64,000 bases of DNA, taken from NCBI GenBank assembly GCA_964020085.1, contig OZ026604.1:24278532-24342531 (forward strand), written 5' to 3'. Shown here in pieces: positions 23,261 through 35,660 of the stretch. The number at the start of each line of letters is the position of its first letter. Position 1 is the stretch's first letter. The DNA is from Micromussa lordhowensis. Taxonomy: Eukaryota; Cnidaria; Anthozoa; Scleractinia; Lobophylliidae. The notes under the pieces were generated by a model. It had not been told where the DNA came from and did no database searches. It worked only from the letters and a program-made list of their open reading frames with translations. The position numbers were made by a program, and so were the translations under genes.

Positions 23261-26200
23261 CTAGCAGAACATTTTGCTGCAAACCGCGCCTCTTAAAGTG
23301 CCCGTGAAGCCGAGGTATGTCAAATTTGCCAAGGGGACCCCCAGCGCGCGTTTTCTGAAATTCTGCAAAGTTGGGACCAGGGCAAACTACTCCAAAAAGA
23401 AGGCCAGAAAAAACACCCTGGCGCCAATGCCATCATGTCCTAACTAGAATTTCCTTAAAGTGCCAACCTAGCAGAACATTTTGCTGCAAACTGCGCCTCT
23501 TAAAGTGCCCGTGAAGCCGAGCTATGTCAAATTTGCCAAGGGGACCCCCAGCGCGCGTTTTCTGAAATTCTGCAAAGTTGGGACCAGGGCAAACTACTGC
23601 AAAAAGAAGGCCAGAAAAAACACCCTGGCGCCAATGCCATCATGTCCTAACTACAATTTACTTGAAGTGTAAACCTAGCAGAACATTTTGCTGCAAACCA
23701 CGCCTCTTAAAGTGCCCGTGAAGCCGAGCTATGTCAAATTTGCCAAGGGGACCCCCAGCGCGCGTTTTCTGAAATTCTGCAAAGTTGGGACCAGGGCAAA
23801 CTACTGCAAAAAGAAGGCCAGAAAAAAAACCCTGGCGCCAATGCCATCATGTCTTAATAAAATTTCCTTCAAGTGCCAACCTAGCAGAATATTTTGCTGC
23901 AAACCGCGCCTCTTAAAGTGCCCGTGAAGCCGAGCTATGTCAAATTTGCCAAGGGGACCCCCAGCGCGCGTTTTCTGAAATTCTGCAAAGTTGGGACCAG
24001 GGCAAACTACTGCAAAAAGAAGGCCAGAAAAAACACCCTGACGCCAATGCCATCATGTCCTAACTAAGATTTCCTTAAAGTGCCAACCTAGCAGAACATT
24101 TTGCTGCAAACCGCGCCTCTTAAAGTGCCCGTGAAGCCGAGCTATGTCAAATTTGCCAAGGGGACCCCCAGCGCGCGTTTTCTGAAATTCTGCAAAGTTG
24201 GGACCAGGGCAAACTACTGCAAAAAGAAGGCCAGAAAAAACACCCTGGCGCCAATGCCATCATGTCCTAACTAAAATTTCCTTAACGTGCCAACCTAGCA
24301 GAACATTTTGCTGCAAACCGCGCCTCTTAAAGTGCCCGTAAAGCCGAGCTATGTCAAATTTGCCAAGGGGACCCCCAGCGCGCGTTTTCTGAAATTCTGC
24401 AAAGTTGGGACCGGGGCAAACTACTGCAAAAAAAGGCCAGAAAAAACACCCTGGCGCCAAAGCCATCATGTCTTAACTAGTATTTCCTTAAAGTGCCAAC
24501 CTAGCAGAACATTTTGCTGCAAACCGCGCCTCTTAAAGTGCCCGTGAAGCCGAGGTATGTCAAATTTGCCAAGGGGACCCCCAGCGCGCGTTTTCTGAAA
24601 TTCTGCAAAGTTGGGACCAGGGCAAACTACTCCAAAAAGAAGGCCAGAAAAAACACCCTGGCGCCAATGCCATCATGTCCTAACTAGGATTTCCTTAAAG
24701 TGCCAACCTAGCAGAACATTTTGCTGCAAACTGCGCCTCTTAAAGTGCCCGTGAAGCCGAGCTATGTCAAATTTGCCAAGGGGACCCCCAGCGCGCGTTT
24801 TCTGAAATTCTGCAAAGTTGGGACCAGGGCAAACTACTGCAAAAAGAAGGCCAGAAAAAACACCCTGGCGCCAATGCCATCATGTCCTAACTACAATTTA
24901 CTTGAAGTGTAAACCTAGCAGAACATTTTGCTGCAAACCACGCCTCTTAAAGTGCCCGTGAAGCCGAGCTATGTCAAATTTGCCAAGGGGACCCCCAGCG
25001 CGCGTTTTCTGAAATTCTGCAAAGTTGGGACCAGGGCAAACTACTGCAAAAAGAAGGCCAGAAAAAACACCCTGGCGCCAATGCCATCATGTCTTAATAA
25101 AATTTCCTTAAAGTGCCAACCTAGCAGAACATTTTGCTGCAAACCGCGCCTCTTAAAGTGCCCGTGAAGCCGAGCTATGTCAAATTTGCCAAGGGGACCC
25201 CCAGCGCGCGTTTTCTGAAATTCTGCAAAGTTGGGACCAGGGCAAACTACTGCAAAAAGAAGGCCAGAAAAAACACCCTGGCGCCAATGCCATCATGTTG
25301 TAACTAAGATTTCCTTAAAGTGCCAACCTAGCAGAACATTTTACTGCAAACCGCGCCTCTTAAAGTGCCCGTGAAGCCGAGCTATGTCAAATTTCCCAAG
25401 GGGACCCCCAGCGCGCGTTTTCTGAAATTCTGCAAAGTTGGGACCAGGGCAAACAACTGCAAAAAGAAGGCCAGAAAAAACACCCTGGCGCCAATGCCAT
25501 CATGTCCTAACTAAAATTTCCTTAACGTGCCAACCTAGCAGAACATTTTGCTGCAAACCGCGCCTCTTAAAGTGCCCGTGAAGCCGAGGTATGTCAAATT
25601 TGCCAAGGGGACCCCCAGCGCGCGTTTTCTGAAATTCTGCAAAGTTGGGACCAGGGCAAACTACTCCAAAAAGAAGGCCAGAAAAAACACCCTGGCGCCA
25701 ATGCCATCATGTCCTAACTAGGATTTCCTTAAAGTGCCAACCTAGCAGAACATTTTGCTGCAAACTGCGCCTCTTAAAGTGCCCGTGAAGCCGAGCTATG
25801 TCAAATTTGCCAAGGGGACCCCCAGCGCGCGTTTTCTGAAATTCTGCAAAGTTGGGACCAGGGCAAACTACTGCAAAAAGAAGGCCAGAAAAAACACCCT
25901 GGCGCCAATGCCATCATGTCCTAACTACAATTTCCTTGAAGTGTAAACCTAGCAGAACATTTTGCTGCAAACCACGCCTCTTAAAGTGCCCGTGAAGCCG
26001 AGCTATGTCAAATTTGCCAAGGGGACCCCCAGCGCGCGTTTTCTGAAATTCTGCAAAGTTGGGACCAGGGCAAACTACTGCAAAAAGAAGGCCAGAAAAA
26101 ACACCCTGGCGCCAATGCCATCATGTCTTAATAAAATTTCCTTAAAGTGCCAACCTAGCAGAACATTTTGCTGCAAACCGCGCCTCCTAAAGTGCCCGTG

Positions 26201-26570
26201 AAGCCGAGCTATGTCAAATTTGCCAAGGGGACCCCCAGCGCGCGTTTTCTGAAATTCTGCAAAGTTGGGACCAGGGCAAACTACTGCAAAAAGAAGGCCA
26301 GAAAAAACACCCTGGCGCCAATGCCATCATGTTGTAACTAAGATTTCCTTAAAGTGCCAACCTAGCAGAACATTTTACTGCAAACCGCGCCTCTTAAAGT
26401 GCCCGTGAAGCCGAGCTATGTCAAATTTCCCAAGGGGACCCCCAGCGCGCGTTTTCTGAAATTCTGCAAAGTTGGGACCAGGGCAAACTACTGCAAAAAG
26501 AAGGCCAGAAAAAACACCCTGGCGCCAATGCCATCATCTCGTAACTTAAATTTCCTTGAAGTGCCAACCT
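23261..26570 (+). repeat. Higher-order repeat of five to six monomers, three copies
   Basis: The ordered variants are: GCCGAGGTATG with CTACTCCAAAA; AAACTGCGCC; GTGTAAACC with AAACCACGCC; TCTTAATAAAATT; and, in the last two copies, ATTTTACTGC with TTTCCCAAGG. The block repeats at offsets of 1240 bp (six units) and 1034 bp (five units), starting near 23261, 24501 and 25535. The first copy has a different set of units after the fourth, so the copies differ by monomer exchange. Confidence 0.87.
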
Positions 26571-28638
26571 AGCAGAACATTTTGCTGCAAACCGCGCCTC
26601 TTAAAGTGCCCGTGAAGCCGAGCTATGTCAAATTTGCCAAGGGGACCCCCAGCGCGCGTTTTCTGAAATTCTGCAAAGTTGGGACCAGGGTAAACTACTG
26701 CAAAAAGAAGGCCAGAAAAAACACCCTGGCGCCAATGCCATCATCTCGTAACTTAAATTTCCTTGAAGTGCCAACCTAGCAGAACATTTTGCTGCAAACC
26801 GCGCCTCTTAAAGTGCCCGTGAAGCCGAGCTATGTCAAATTTGCCAAGGGGAGCCCCAGCGCACCTTTTCTGAAATTCTGCAAAGTTGGGACCAGGGCAA
26901 ACTACTGCAAAAAGAAGGCCAGGACAAACACCCTGGCGCCAATGCCATCATGTCCTAACTTGCATTTCCTTGAAGTGCCAACCTAGCAGAACATTTTGCC
27001 TCAAACCGCGCCTCGTAAAGTACCCGTGAAGCGGAGCTATGTCAAATTTGCCAAGGGGACCCCCAGCGCGCGTTTTCTGAAATTCTGCAAAGTTGGGACC
27101 AGGGCAAACTACTGCAAAAAGAAGGCCAGAAAAAACACCCTTGCGCCAATGCCATGACGTGCTAACTAGGATTTCCTTGAAGTGCCAACCTAGCAGAATA
27201 TTTTGCTGCAAACCGCGCCTCTTAAAGTGCCCGTGAAGCCGAGCTATGTCAAATTTGCCAAGGGGACCCCCAGCGCGCGTTTTCTGAAATTCTGCAAAGT
27301 TGGGACCAGGGCAAACTACTGAAAAAAGAAGGCCAGAAAAAACACCCTGGCGCCAATGCCATCATGTTCTTACTAAAATTTCCTTAAAGTTCTAACCTAG
27401 CACAACGTTTTGCTGCAAACCGCACCTCTTAAAGTGCCCGTAAAGCCGAGCTATGTCAAATTTGCCAAGGGGACCCCCAGCGCGCGTTTTCTGAAATTCT
27501 GCAAAGTTGGGACCAGGGCAAACTACTGCAAAAAGAAGGCCAGAAAAAACACCCTGGTGCAAATGCCATCATGTCCTAACTAAAATTTCCTTCAAGTGCC
27601 AACCTAGCAGAACATTTTGCTGCAAACCGCGCCTCTTAAAGTGCCCGTGAAGCCGAGCTATGTCAAATTTGCCAAGGGGACCCCCAGCGCGCGTTTTCTA
27701 AAATTCTGCAAAGTTGGGACCAGGGCAAACTACTGCAAAAAGAAGGCCAGAAACAACACCCTGGCGCCAATGCCATCATGTCCTAACTAGCATTTCCTTC
27801 AAGTGCCAGCCTAGCAGAACATTTTGCTGCAAACTGCGCTTCTTAAAGTGCCCGTGAAGCCGAGCTATGTCAAATTTGCCAAGGGGACCCCCAGCGCGCG
27901 TTTTTTGAAATTTTGCAAAGTTGGGATCAGGGCAAACTACTGCAAAAAGAAGGCCAGAAAAAACACCCTGGCGCCAATGCCATCATGTTCTAACTTAAAT
28001 TTCCTTAAAGTGCCAGCCTAGCAAAACATTTTGCTGCAAACTGCTCCTTTTAAAGTGCCCGTGAAGACGAGCCATGTCAAATTTGCCAAGGGGACCCCCA
28101 GCGCGCGTTTTCTGAAATTCTGCAAAGTTGGGACCAGGGCAAACTACTGCAAAAAGAAGGCAAAAAATACACCCTGGCGCCAATGCCATCATGTCCTAAC
28201 TAAAATTTCCTCCAAGTGCCAACCTAGCAGAACATTTTGCTGCAAACCGCGCCTCTTAAAGTGCCCGTGAAGCCGAGGTATGTCAAATTTGCCAAGGGGA
28301 CCCCCAGCGCGCGTTTTCTGAAATTCTGCAAAGTTGGGACCAGGGCAAACTACTGCAAAAAGAAGGCCAGAAAAAAATCCCTGGCGCCAATGCCATCATG
28401 TTCTAACTTAAATTTCCTTGAAGTGCCAACCTAGCAGAACATTTTGCTGCAAATCGCGCCTCTTAAAGTGCCCGTGAAGCCGAGCTATGTCAAATTTGCC
28501 AAGGGGACCCCCAGCGCGCGTTTTCTGAAATTCTGCAAAGTTGGGACCAGGGCAAACTACTGCAAAAAGAAGGCCAGAAAAAACACCCTGGCGCCAATGC
28601 CATCATGTCCTTACTAAAATTTCCTTAAAGTTCTAACC
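26570..28638 (+). repeat. Higher-order repeat, ten-monomer block, copy 1 (2069 bp)
   Basis: Units with CAGGGTAAAC, GGGAGCCCCAGCGCACC, CAGGACAAAC, TTTTGCCTCAAACC and AAGTACCCGTGAAGCGG occur at 26570-27140 and again 2069 bp downstream. The intervening units make up ten monomers less one base. Block start and end are approximate. Confidence 0.82.
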
Positions 28639-29195
28639 TAGCAGAACATTTTGCTGCAAACCGCGCCTCTTAAAGTGCCCGTGAAGCCGAGCTATGTCAA
28701 ATTTGCCAAGGGGACCCCCAGCGCGCGTTTTCTGAAATTCTGCAAAGTTGGGACCAGGGTAAACTACTGCAAAAAGAAGGCCAGAAAAAACACCCTGGCG
28801 CCAATGCCATCATGTCGTAACTTAAATTTCCTTGAAGTGCCAACCTAGCAGAACATTTTGCTGCAAACCGCGCCTCTTAAAGTGCCCGTGAAGCCGAGCT
28901 ATGTCAAATTTGCCAAGGGGAGCCCCAGCGCACCTTTTCTGAAATTCTGCAAAGTTGGGACCAGGGCAAACTACTGCAAAAAGAAGGCCAGGACAAACAC
29001 CCTGGCGCCAATGCCATCATGTCCTAACTTGCATTTCCTTGAAGTGCCAACCTAGCAGAACATTTTGCCTCAAACCGCGCCTCTTAAAGTACCCGTGAAG
29101 CGGAGCTATGTCAAATTTGCCAAGGGGACCCCCAGCGCGCGTTTTCTGAAATTCTGCAAAGTTGGGACCAGGGCAAACTACTGCAAAAAGAAGGC
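28639..29195 (+). repeat. Higher-order repeat, ten-monomer block, copy 2, cut by the gap
   Basis: Only the first two and a half units of the second copy are present before the run of N. The last full match to copy 1 includes TTTTGCCTCAAACC and GTGAAGCGG. One visible difference is CCTCTTAAAGT at about 29080 against CCTCGTAAAGT at about 27012. The assembly stopped inside a recently duplicated block, which is where a collapsed or broken contig is expected. Confidence 0.82.
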
Positions 29196-29395
29196 NNNNN
29201 NNNNNNNNNNNNNNNNNNNNNNNNNNNNNNNNNNNNNNNNNNNNNNNNNNNNNNNNNNNNNNNNNNNNNNNNNNNNNNNNNNNNNNNNNNNNNNNNNNNN
29301 NNNNNNNNNNNNNNNNNNNNNNNNNNNNNNNNNNNNNNNNNNNNNNNNNNNNNNNNNNNNNNNNNNNNNNNNNNNNNNNNNNNNNNNNNNNNNNN
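29196..29395. other. Assembly gap (200 N)
   Basis: Exactly 200 undetermined bases. The round number suggests a placeholder length rather than a measured one. The satellite is in forward orientation before it and reversed after it, so the true sequence between the two contigs, and their relative orientation, are not established by this window. Confidence 0.98.
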
Positions 29396-29426
29396 TGGTA
29401 TTAGTTTGCAAAGTTCCGACGCGCGC
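29396..29426. other. Non-conforming junction stretch beside the gap
   Basis: The 31 bases before AGAGGCGCGG do not match the reverse monomer, which should read ...GGCTTCACGGGCACTTTA there. They contain TTTGCAAAGTTCCGAC and CGCGCG. A hand alignment to the forward monomer (TCTGCAAAGTTGGGACC...) gives about 19 of 26 matches, which could be a degenerate forward remnant or chance. It may be a contig-end artefact. Confidence 0.5.
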
Positions 29427-29559
29427 AAAGAGGCGCGGTTTGCAGCAAAATGTTCTCCTAGGTTGGCACTTGAAGGAAATCGTAGTTAGGACATGATGGC
29501 ATTGGCGCCAGGGTGTTTTTTCTGGCCTTCTTTTTGCAGTAGTTTGCCCTGGTCCCAAC

Positions 29560-32350
29560 TTTGCAGAATTTCAGAAAACGCGCGCTGGGGGTCCCCTTGG
29601 CAAATTTGACATAGCTCAGCTTCACGGGCACTTTAAGAGGCGCGGTTTGCAGCAAAATGTTCTGCTAGGTTGGCACTTTAAGGAAATTTTAGTTAGCACA
29701 AGATGGCATTGGCGCCAGGGTGTTTTTTGTGGCCTTTTTTTTGCAGTAGTTTGCCCTGGTCCCAACTTTGCAGAATTTCAGAAAACGCGCGCTGAAGGTC
29801 CCCTTGGCAAATTTGACATAGCTCGGCTTCACGGGCACTTTAAGAGACGCGGTTTGCAGCAAAATGTTCTGCTAGGTTGGCACTTGAAGGAAATCTTAGT
29901 TAGGACATGATGAAATTGGCGCCAGGGTGTTTTTTCTGGCCTTCTTTTTGCAGTAGTTTGCCCTGGTCCCAACTTTGCAGAATTTCAGAAAACGCGCGCT
30001 GGGGGTCCCCTTGGCAAATTTGACATAGCTCGGCTTCACGGGCACTTTAAGAGGCGCGGTTTGCAGCAAAATGTTCTGCTAGGTTGGCACTTCAAGGAAA
30101 TCGTAGTTAGGACATGATGGCATTGGCGCCGGGATGTATTTTCTGGCCTTCTTTTTGCAGTAGTTTGCCCTGGTCCCAACTTTGCAGAATTTCAGAAAAC
30201 GCGCGCTGGGGGTCCCCTTGGCAAATTTGACATAGCTCGGCTTCACGGGCACTTTAAGAGGCGCGTTTTGCAGCAAAATGTTTTGCTAGGTTGGCACTTC
30301 AAGGAAATTGTAGTTAGGACATGATGGCATTGGCGCCGGGGTGTTTTTTCTGGCCTTCTTTTTGCAGTAGTTTGGCCTGGTCCCAACTTTGCAGAACTTC
30401 AGAAAACGCGCGCTGGGGGTCCCCTTGGCAAATTTGACATAGCTCGGCTTCACGGGCACTTTAAGAGGCGCGGTTTGCTACAAAATGTTCTGCTAGGTTG
30501 GCACTTTAATGAAATCCAAGTTAGGACATGATGGCATTGGCGCCAAGATGTTTTTTCTGGCCTTTTTTTGCAGTAGTTTGCCCTGGTCCCAACTTTGCAG
30601 AATTTCAGAAAACGCGCGCTGGGGGTCCCCTTGGAAAATTTGACATAGCTCGGCTTCACGGGCACTTTAAGAGGCGCGGTTTGCAGCAAAATGTTCTGCT
30701 AGGTTGGCACTTTAAGGAAATTATAGTTAGGACATGATGGCATTGGCGCCAAGGTGTTTTTTCTGGCCTTCTTTTTGCAGTAGTTTGCCCTGGTCCCAAC
30801 TTTGCAGAATTTCAGAAAACGCGCGCTGGGGGTCCCCTTGGCAAATTTGACATAGCTCGGCTTCACGGGCACTTTAAGAGGCGCGGTTTGCAGCAAAATG
30901 TTCTGCTAGGTTGGCACTTCAAGGAAATTGTAGTTAGGACATGATGGCATTGGCGCCAGGGTGTTTTTTCTGGCCTTCTTTTTGCAGTAGTTTGCCCTGG
31001 TCCCAACTTTGCAGAATTTCAGAAAACGCGCGCTGGGGGTTCCCTTGGCAAATTTGACATAGCTGGGCTTCACGGGCACTTTAAGAGGCGCGGTTTGAAG
31101 CAAAATGTTATGCTAGATTGGCACTTTAAGGAAATGTTAGTTAGGACATGATGGCATTGGCGCCAGGGTGTTTTTTCTATCCTTCTTTTTGCGGTAGTTT
31201 GCCCTGGTCCCAACTTTGCAGAATTTCAGAAAACGCGCGCTGAGGGTCCCCTTGGCAAATTTGACATAGCTCGGCTTCACGGGCACTTTAAGAGGCGCGG
31301 TTTGCAGCAAAATGTTTTCCTAGGTTGGCACTTCAAGGAAATTGTAGTTAGGACATGATGGCATTGGGGCCAGGGTGTTTTTTCTGTCCTTCTTTTTGCA
31401 GTAGTTTGCCCTGGTCCCAACTTTGCAGAATTTCAGAAAACGCGCGCTGGGGGTCCCCTTGGCAAATTTGACATAGCTCGGCTTCACGGGCACTTTAAGA
31501 GGCGCGGTTTGCAGCAAAATGTTGTTCTAGGTTGGCACTTTAAGGAAATCCTAGTTAAGACATGATGGCATTGGCGCCAGGGTTTTTTTTCTGGCCTTCT
31601 TTTTGCAGTAGTTTGCCCTGGTCCCAACTTTGCAGAATTTTAGAAAACGCGCGCTGGGGGTCCCCTTGGCAAATTTGACATAGCTCGGCTTCACGGGCAC
31701 TTTAAGAGGCGCGGTTTGCAGCAAAATGTTCTGCTAGGTTGGCACGTTAAGGAAATTTTAGTTAGGACATGATGGCATTGGCGCCAGGGTGTTTTTTCTG
31801 GCCTTCTTTTTGCAGTAGTTTGCCCTGGTCCCAACTTTGCAGAATTTCAGAAAACGCGCGCTGGGGGTCCCCTTGGCAAATTTGACATAGCTCGGCTTCA
31901 CGGGCACTTTAAGAGGCGCGGTTTGCAGCAAAATGTTCTGCTGGGTTGGCACTTGAAGGAAATTCTAGTTAAGACATGATGACATTTGCGCCAGGGTGTT
32001 TTTTCTGGCCTTCTTTTTGCAGTAGTTTGCCCTGGTCCCAACTTTGCAGAATTTCAGAAAACGCGCGCTGGGGGTCCCCTTGGCAAATTTGACATAGCTC
32101 GGCTTCACGGGCACTTTAAGAGGCGCGGTTTGCAGCAAAATGTTCTGCTAGGTTGGCACTTTAAGAAATCGTAGTTAGGACATGATGGCATTGACGCCAG
32201 GGTGTTTTTTCTGGCCTTCTTTTTGCAGTAGTTTGCCCTGGTCCCAACTTTGCAGAATTTCAGAAAACGCGCGCTGGGGGTCCCGTTGGCAAATTTGACA
32301 TAGCTCGGCTTCACGGGCACTTTAAGAGGCGCGGTTTGCAGCAAAATGTT
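29560..32350 (-). repeat. Higher-order repeat, 16-monomer block, copy 1 (about 3310 bp offset)
   Basis: Matching variants recur 3310 bp downstream (30079/33389, 30450/33760, 31320/34630, 31758/35068, 32105/35415). Shared marks include GGGATGTATTTTC, TTTGCTACAAAATG, CTTGGAAAATTTG, TCTATCCTTC and TGGGGCCAGGG. The leading part (29611-29850) matches at 3517 bp instead, because copy 1 has one extra monomer at about 29853-30059. Note that the copies run on to the next block without a spacer. Confidence 0.88.
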
Positions 32351-33119
32351 GTGCTAGGTTGGCACTTTAAAGAAATCTTAGTTAGGACATGATGGCGTTG
32401 GCGCCAGGGTGTTTTTTTCTGGCCTTCTTTTTGCAGTAGTTTGCCCTGGTCCCAACTTTACAGAATTTCAGAAAACGGGCGCTGGGGGTGCCCTTGGCAA
32501 ATTTGACATAGCTCGGCTTCACGGGCACTTTAAGAGGCGCGGTTTGCAGCAAAATGTTCTGCTAGGTTGGCACTTTAAGAAATCGTAGTTAGGACATGAT
32601 GGCATTGGCGCCAGGGTGTTTTTTCTGGCCTTCTTTTTGCAGTAGTTTGGCCTGGTCCCAACTTTGCAGAATTTCAGAAAACGCGCGCTGGGGGTCCCCT
32701 TGGCAAATTTGACATAGCTCGGCTTCACGGGCAGTTTAAGAGGCGCGGTTTGCAGCAAAATGTTCTGCTAGGTTGGCACTTGAAGGAAATTGTAGTTAGG
32801 ACATGATGGCATTGGCGCCAGGGTGTTTTATCTGGCCTTCTTTTTGTTGTAGTTTACCCTGGTCCCAACTTTGCAGAATTTCAGAAAACGCGCGCTGGGG
32901 GTCCCCTTGGCAAATTTGACATAGCTCGGCTTCACGGGGTCTTTGAGAGGCGCGGTTTGAAGCAAAATGTTCTGCTAGGTTGGCACTTTAAGGAAATGCT
33001 AGTTAAAACATGATGGCATTGGCGCCAGGGTTTTTTTTCTGGCCTTCTTTTTGCAGTAGTTTGCCCTGGTCGCAACTTTGCAGAATTTCAGAAAACGCGC
33101 GCTGGGGGTCCCCTTGGCA

Positions 33120-35660
33120 AATTTGACATAGCTCAGCTTCACGGGCACTTTAAGAGGCGCGGTTTGCAGCAAAATGTTCTGCTAGGTTGGCACTTTAAGG
33201 AAATTTTAGTTAGCACAAGATGGCATTGGCGCCAGGGTGTTTTTTGTGGCCTTTTTTTTGCAGTAGTTTGCCCTGGTCCCAACTTTGCAGAATTTCAGAA
33301 AACGCGCGCTGGGGGTCCCCTTGGCAAATTTGACATAGCTCGGCTTCACGGGCACTTTAAGAGGCGCGGTTTGCAGCAAAATGTTCTGCTAGGTTGGCAC
33401 TTCAAGGAAATCGTAGTTAGGACATGATGGCATTGGCGCCGGGATGTATTTTCTGGCCTTCTTTTTGCAGTAGTTTGCCCTGGTCCCAACTTTGCAGAAT
33501 TTCAGAAAACGCGCGCTGGGGGTCCCCTTGGCAAATTTGACATAGCTCGGCTTCACGGGCACTTTAAGAGGCGCGTTTTGCAGCAAAATGTTTTGCTAGG
33601 TTGGCACTTCAAGGAAATCGTAGTTAGGACATGATGGCATTGGCGCCGGGGTGTTTTTTCTGGCCTTCTTTTTGCAGTAGTTTGGCCTGGTCCCAACTTT
33701 GCAGAACTTCAGAAAACGCGCGCTGGGGGTCCCCTTGGCAAATTTGACATAGCTCGGCTTCACGGGCACTTTAAGAGGCGCGGTTTGCTACAAAATGTTC
33801 TGCTAGGTTGGCACTTTAAGGAAATCCAAGTTAGGACATGATGGCATTGGCGCCAGGGTGATTTTTCTGGCCTTTTTTTGCAGTAGTTTGCCCTGGTCCC
33901 AACTTTGCAGAATTTCAGAAAACGCGCGCTGGGGGTCCCCTTGGAAAATTTGACATAGCTCGGCTTCACGGGCACTTTAAGAGGCGCGGTTTGCAGCAAA
34001 ATGTTCTGCTAGGTTGGCACTTCAAGGAAATTATAGTTAGGACATGATGGCATTGGCGCCAAGGTGTTTTTTCTGGCCTTCTTTTTGCAGTAGTTTGCCC
34101 TGGTCCCAACTTTGCAGAATTTCAGAAAACGCGCGCTGGGGGTCCCCTTGGCAAATTTGACATAGCTCGGCTTCATGGGCACTTTAAGAGGCGCGGTTTG
34201 CAGCAAAATGTTCTGCTAGGTTGGCACTTCAAGGAAATTGTAGTTAGGTCATGATGGCATTGGCGCCAGGGTGTTTTTTCTGGCCTTCTTTTTGCAGTAG
34301 TTTGCCCTGGTCCCAACTTTGCAGAATTTCAGAAAACGCGCGCTGGGGGTTCCCTTGGCAAATTTGACATAGCTGGGCTTCACGGGCACTTTAAGAGGCG
34401 CGGTTTAAAGCAAAATGTTATGCTAGATTGGCACTTTAAGGAAATGTTAGTTAGGACATGATGGCATTGGCGCCAGGGTGTTTTTTCTATCCTTCTTTTT
34501 GCAGTAGTTTGCCCTGGTCCCAACTTTGCAGAATTTCAGAAAACGCGCGCTGAGGGTCCCCTTGGCAAATTTGACATAGCTCGGCTTCACGGGCACTTTA
34601 AGAGGCGCGGTTTGCAGCAAAATGTTTTCCTAGGTTGGCACTTCAAGGAAATTGTAGTTAGGACATGATGGCATTGGGGCCAGGGTGTTTTTTCTGTCCT
34701 TCTTTTTGCAGTAGTTTGCCCTGGTCCCAACTTTGCAGAATTTCAGAAAACGCGCGCTGGGGGTCCCCTTGGCAAATTTGACATAGCTCGGCTTCACGGG
34801 CACTTTAAGAGGCGCGGTTTGCAGCAAAATGTTTTTCTAGGTTGGCACTTTAAGGAAATCCTAGTTAGGACATGATGGCATTGGCGCCAGGGTGTTTTTT
34901 CTGGCCTTCTTTTTGCAGTAGTTTGCCCTGGTCCCAACTTTGCAGAATTTTAGAAAACGCGCGCTGGGGGTCCCCTTGGCAAATTTGACATAGCTCGGCT
35001 TCACGGGCACTTTAAGAGGCGCGGTTTGCAGCAAAATGTTCTGCTAGGTTGGCAGGTTAAGGAAATTTTAGTTAGGACATGATGGCATTGACGCCAGGGT
35101 GTTTTTTCTGGCCTTCTTTTTGCAGTAGTTTGCCCTGGTCCCAACTTTGCAGAATTTCAGAAAACGCGCGCTGGGGGTCCCCTTGGCAAATTTGACATAG
35201 CTCGGCTTCACGGGCACTTTAAGAGGCGCGGTTTGCAGCAAAATGTTCTGCTGGGTTGGCACTTGAAGGAAATTCTAGTTAGGACATGATGACATTTGCG
35301 CCAGGGTGTTTTTTCTGGCCTTCTTTTTGCAGTAGTTTGCCCTGGTCCCAACTTTGCAGAATTTCAGAAAACGCGCGCTGGGGGTCCCCTTGGCAAATTT
35401 GACATAGCTCGGCTTCACGGGCACTTTAAGAGGCGCGGTTTGCAGCAAAATGTTCTGCTAGGTTGGCACTTTAAGAAATCGTAGTTAGGACATGATGGCA
35501 TTGACGCCAGGGTGTTTTTTCTGGCCTTCTTTTTGCAGTAGTTTGCCCTGGTCCCAACTTTGCAGAATTTCAGAAAACGCGCGCTGGGGGTCCCGTTGGG
35601 AAATTTGACATAGCTCGGCTTCACGGGCACTTTAAGAGGCGCGGTTTGCAGCAAAATGTT
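33120..35660 (-). repeat. Higher-order repeat, 16-monomer block, copy 2
   Basis: Second copy of the block, lacking the monomer that copy 1 has at 29853-30059. Differences seen include GGGTGATTTTTC at about 33857 against AAGATGTTTTTTC at 30545, TTCATGGGC at 34173, and GTTGGGAAATTTG at 35595 against GTTGGCAAATTTG at 32285. Similarity stops at about 35660, where the trimer block begins. Confidence 0.88.

Larger units (their letters stand above)
13328..29195 (+). repeat. 207-bp satellite array, forward orientation, segment 2
   Basis: About 77 units of the same monomer in the same orientation as before the LINE. It resumes at CTAGCAGAAC, monomer base 1, so the LINE split one array. The first unit has TCTGAAAAGTTGG and AAATCACCC, variants also present near 6747 and 10475, which again links the two sides. 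The segment contains several small higher-order blocks (listed separately) and ends in the middle of a unit, after AAGAAGGC, at the assembly gap. Confidence 0.97.

Noticed and set aside
28000..31000. Fold-back (hairpin) assembly of one contig as the cause of the polarity switch
   Set aside because: A fold-back would show the same private variants in mirror order on both sides of the gap. The units on the two sides carry different variants.
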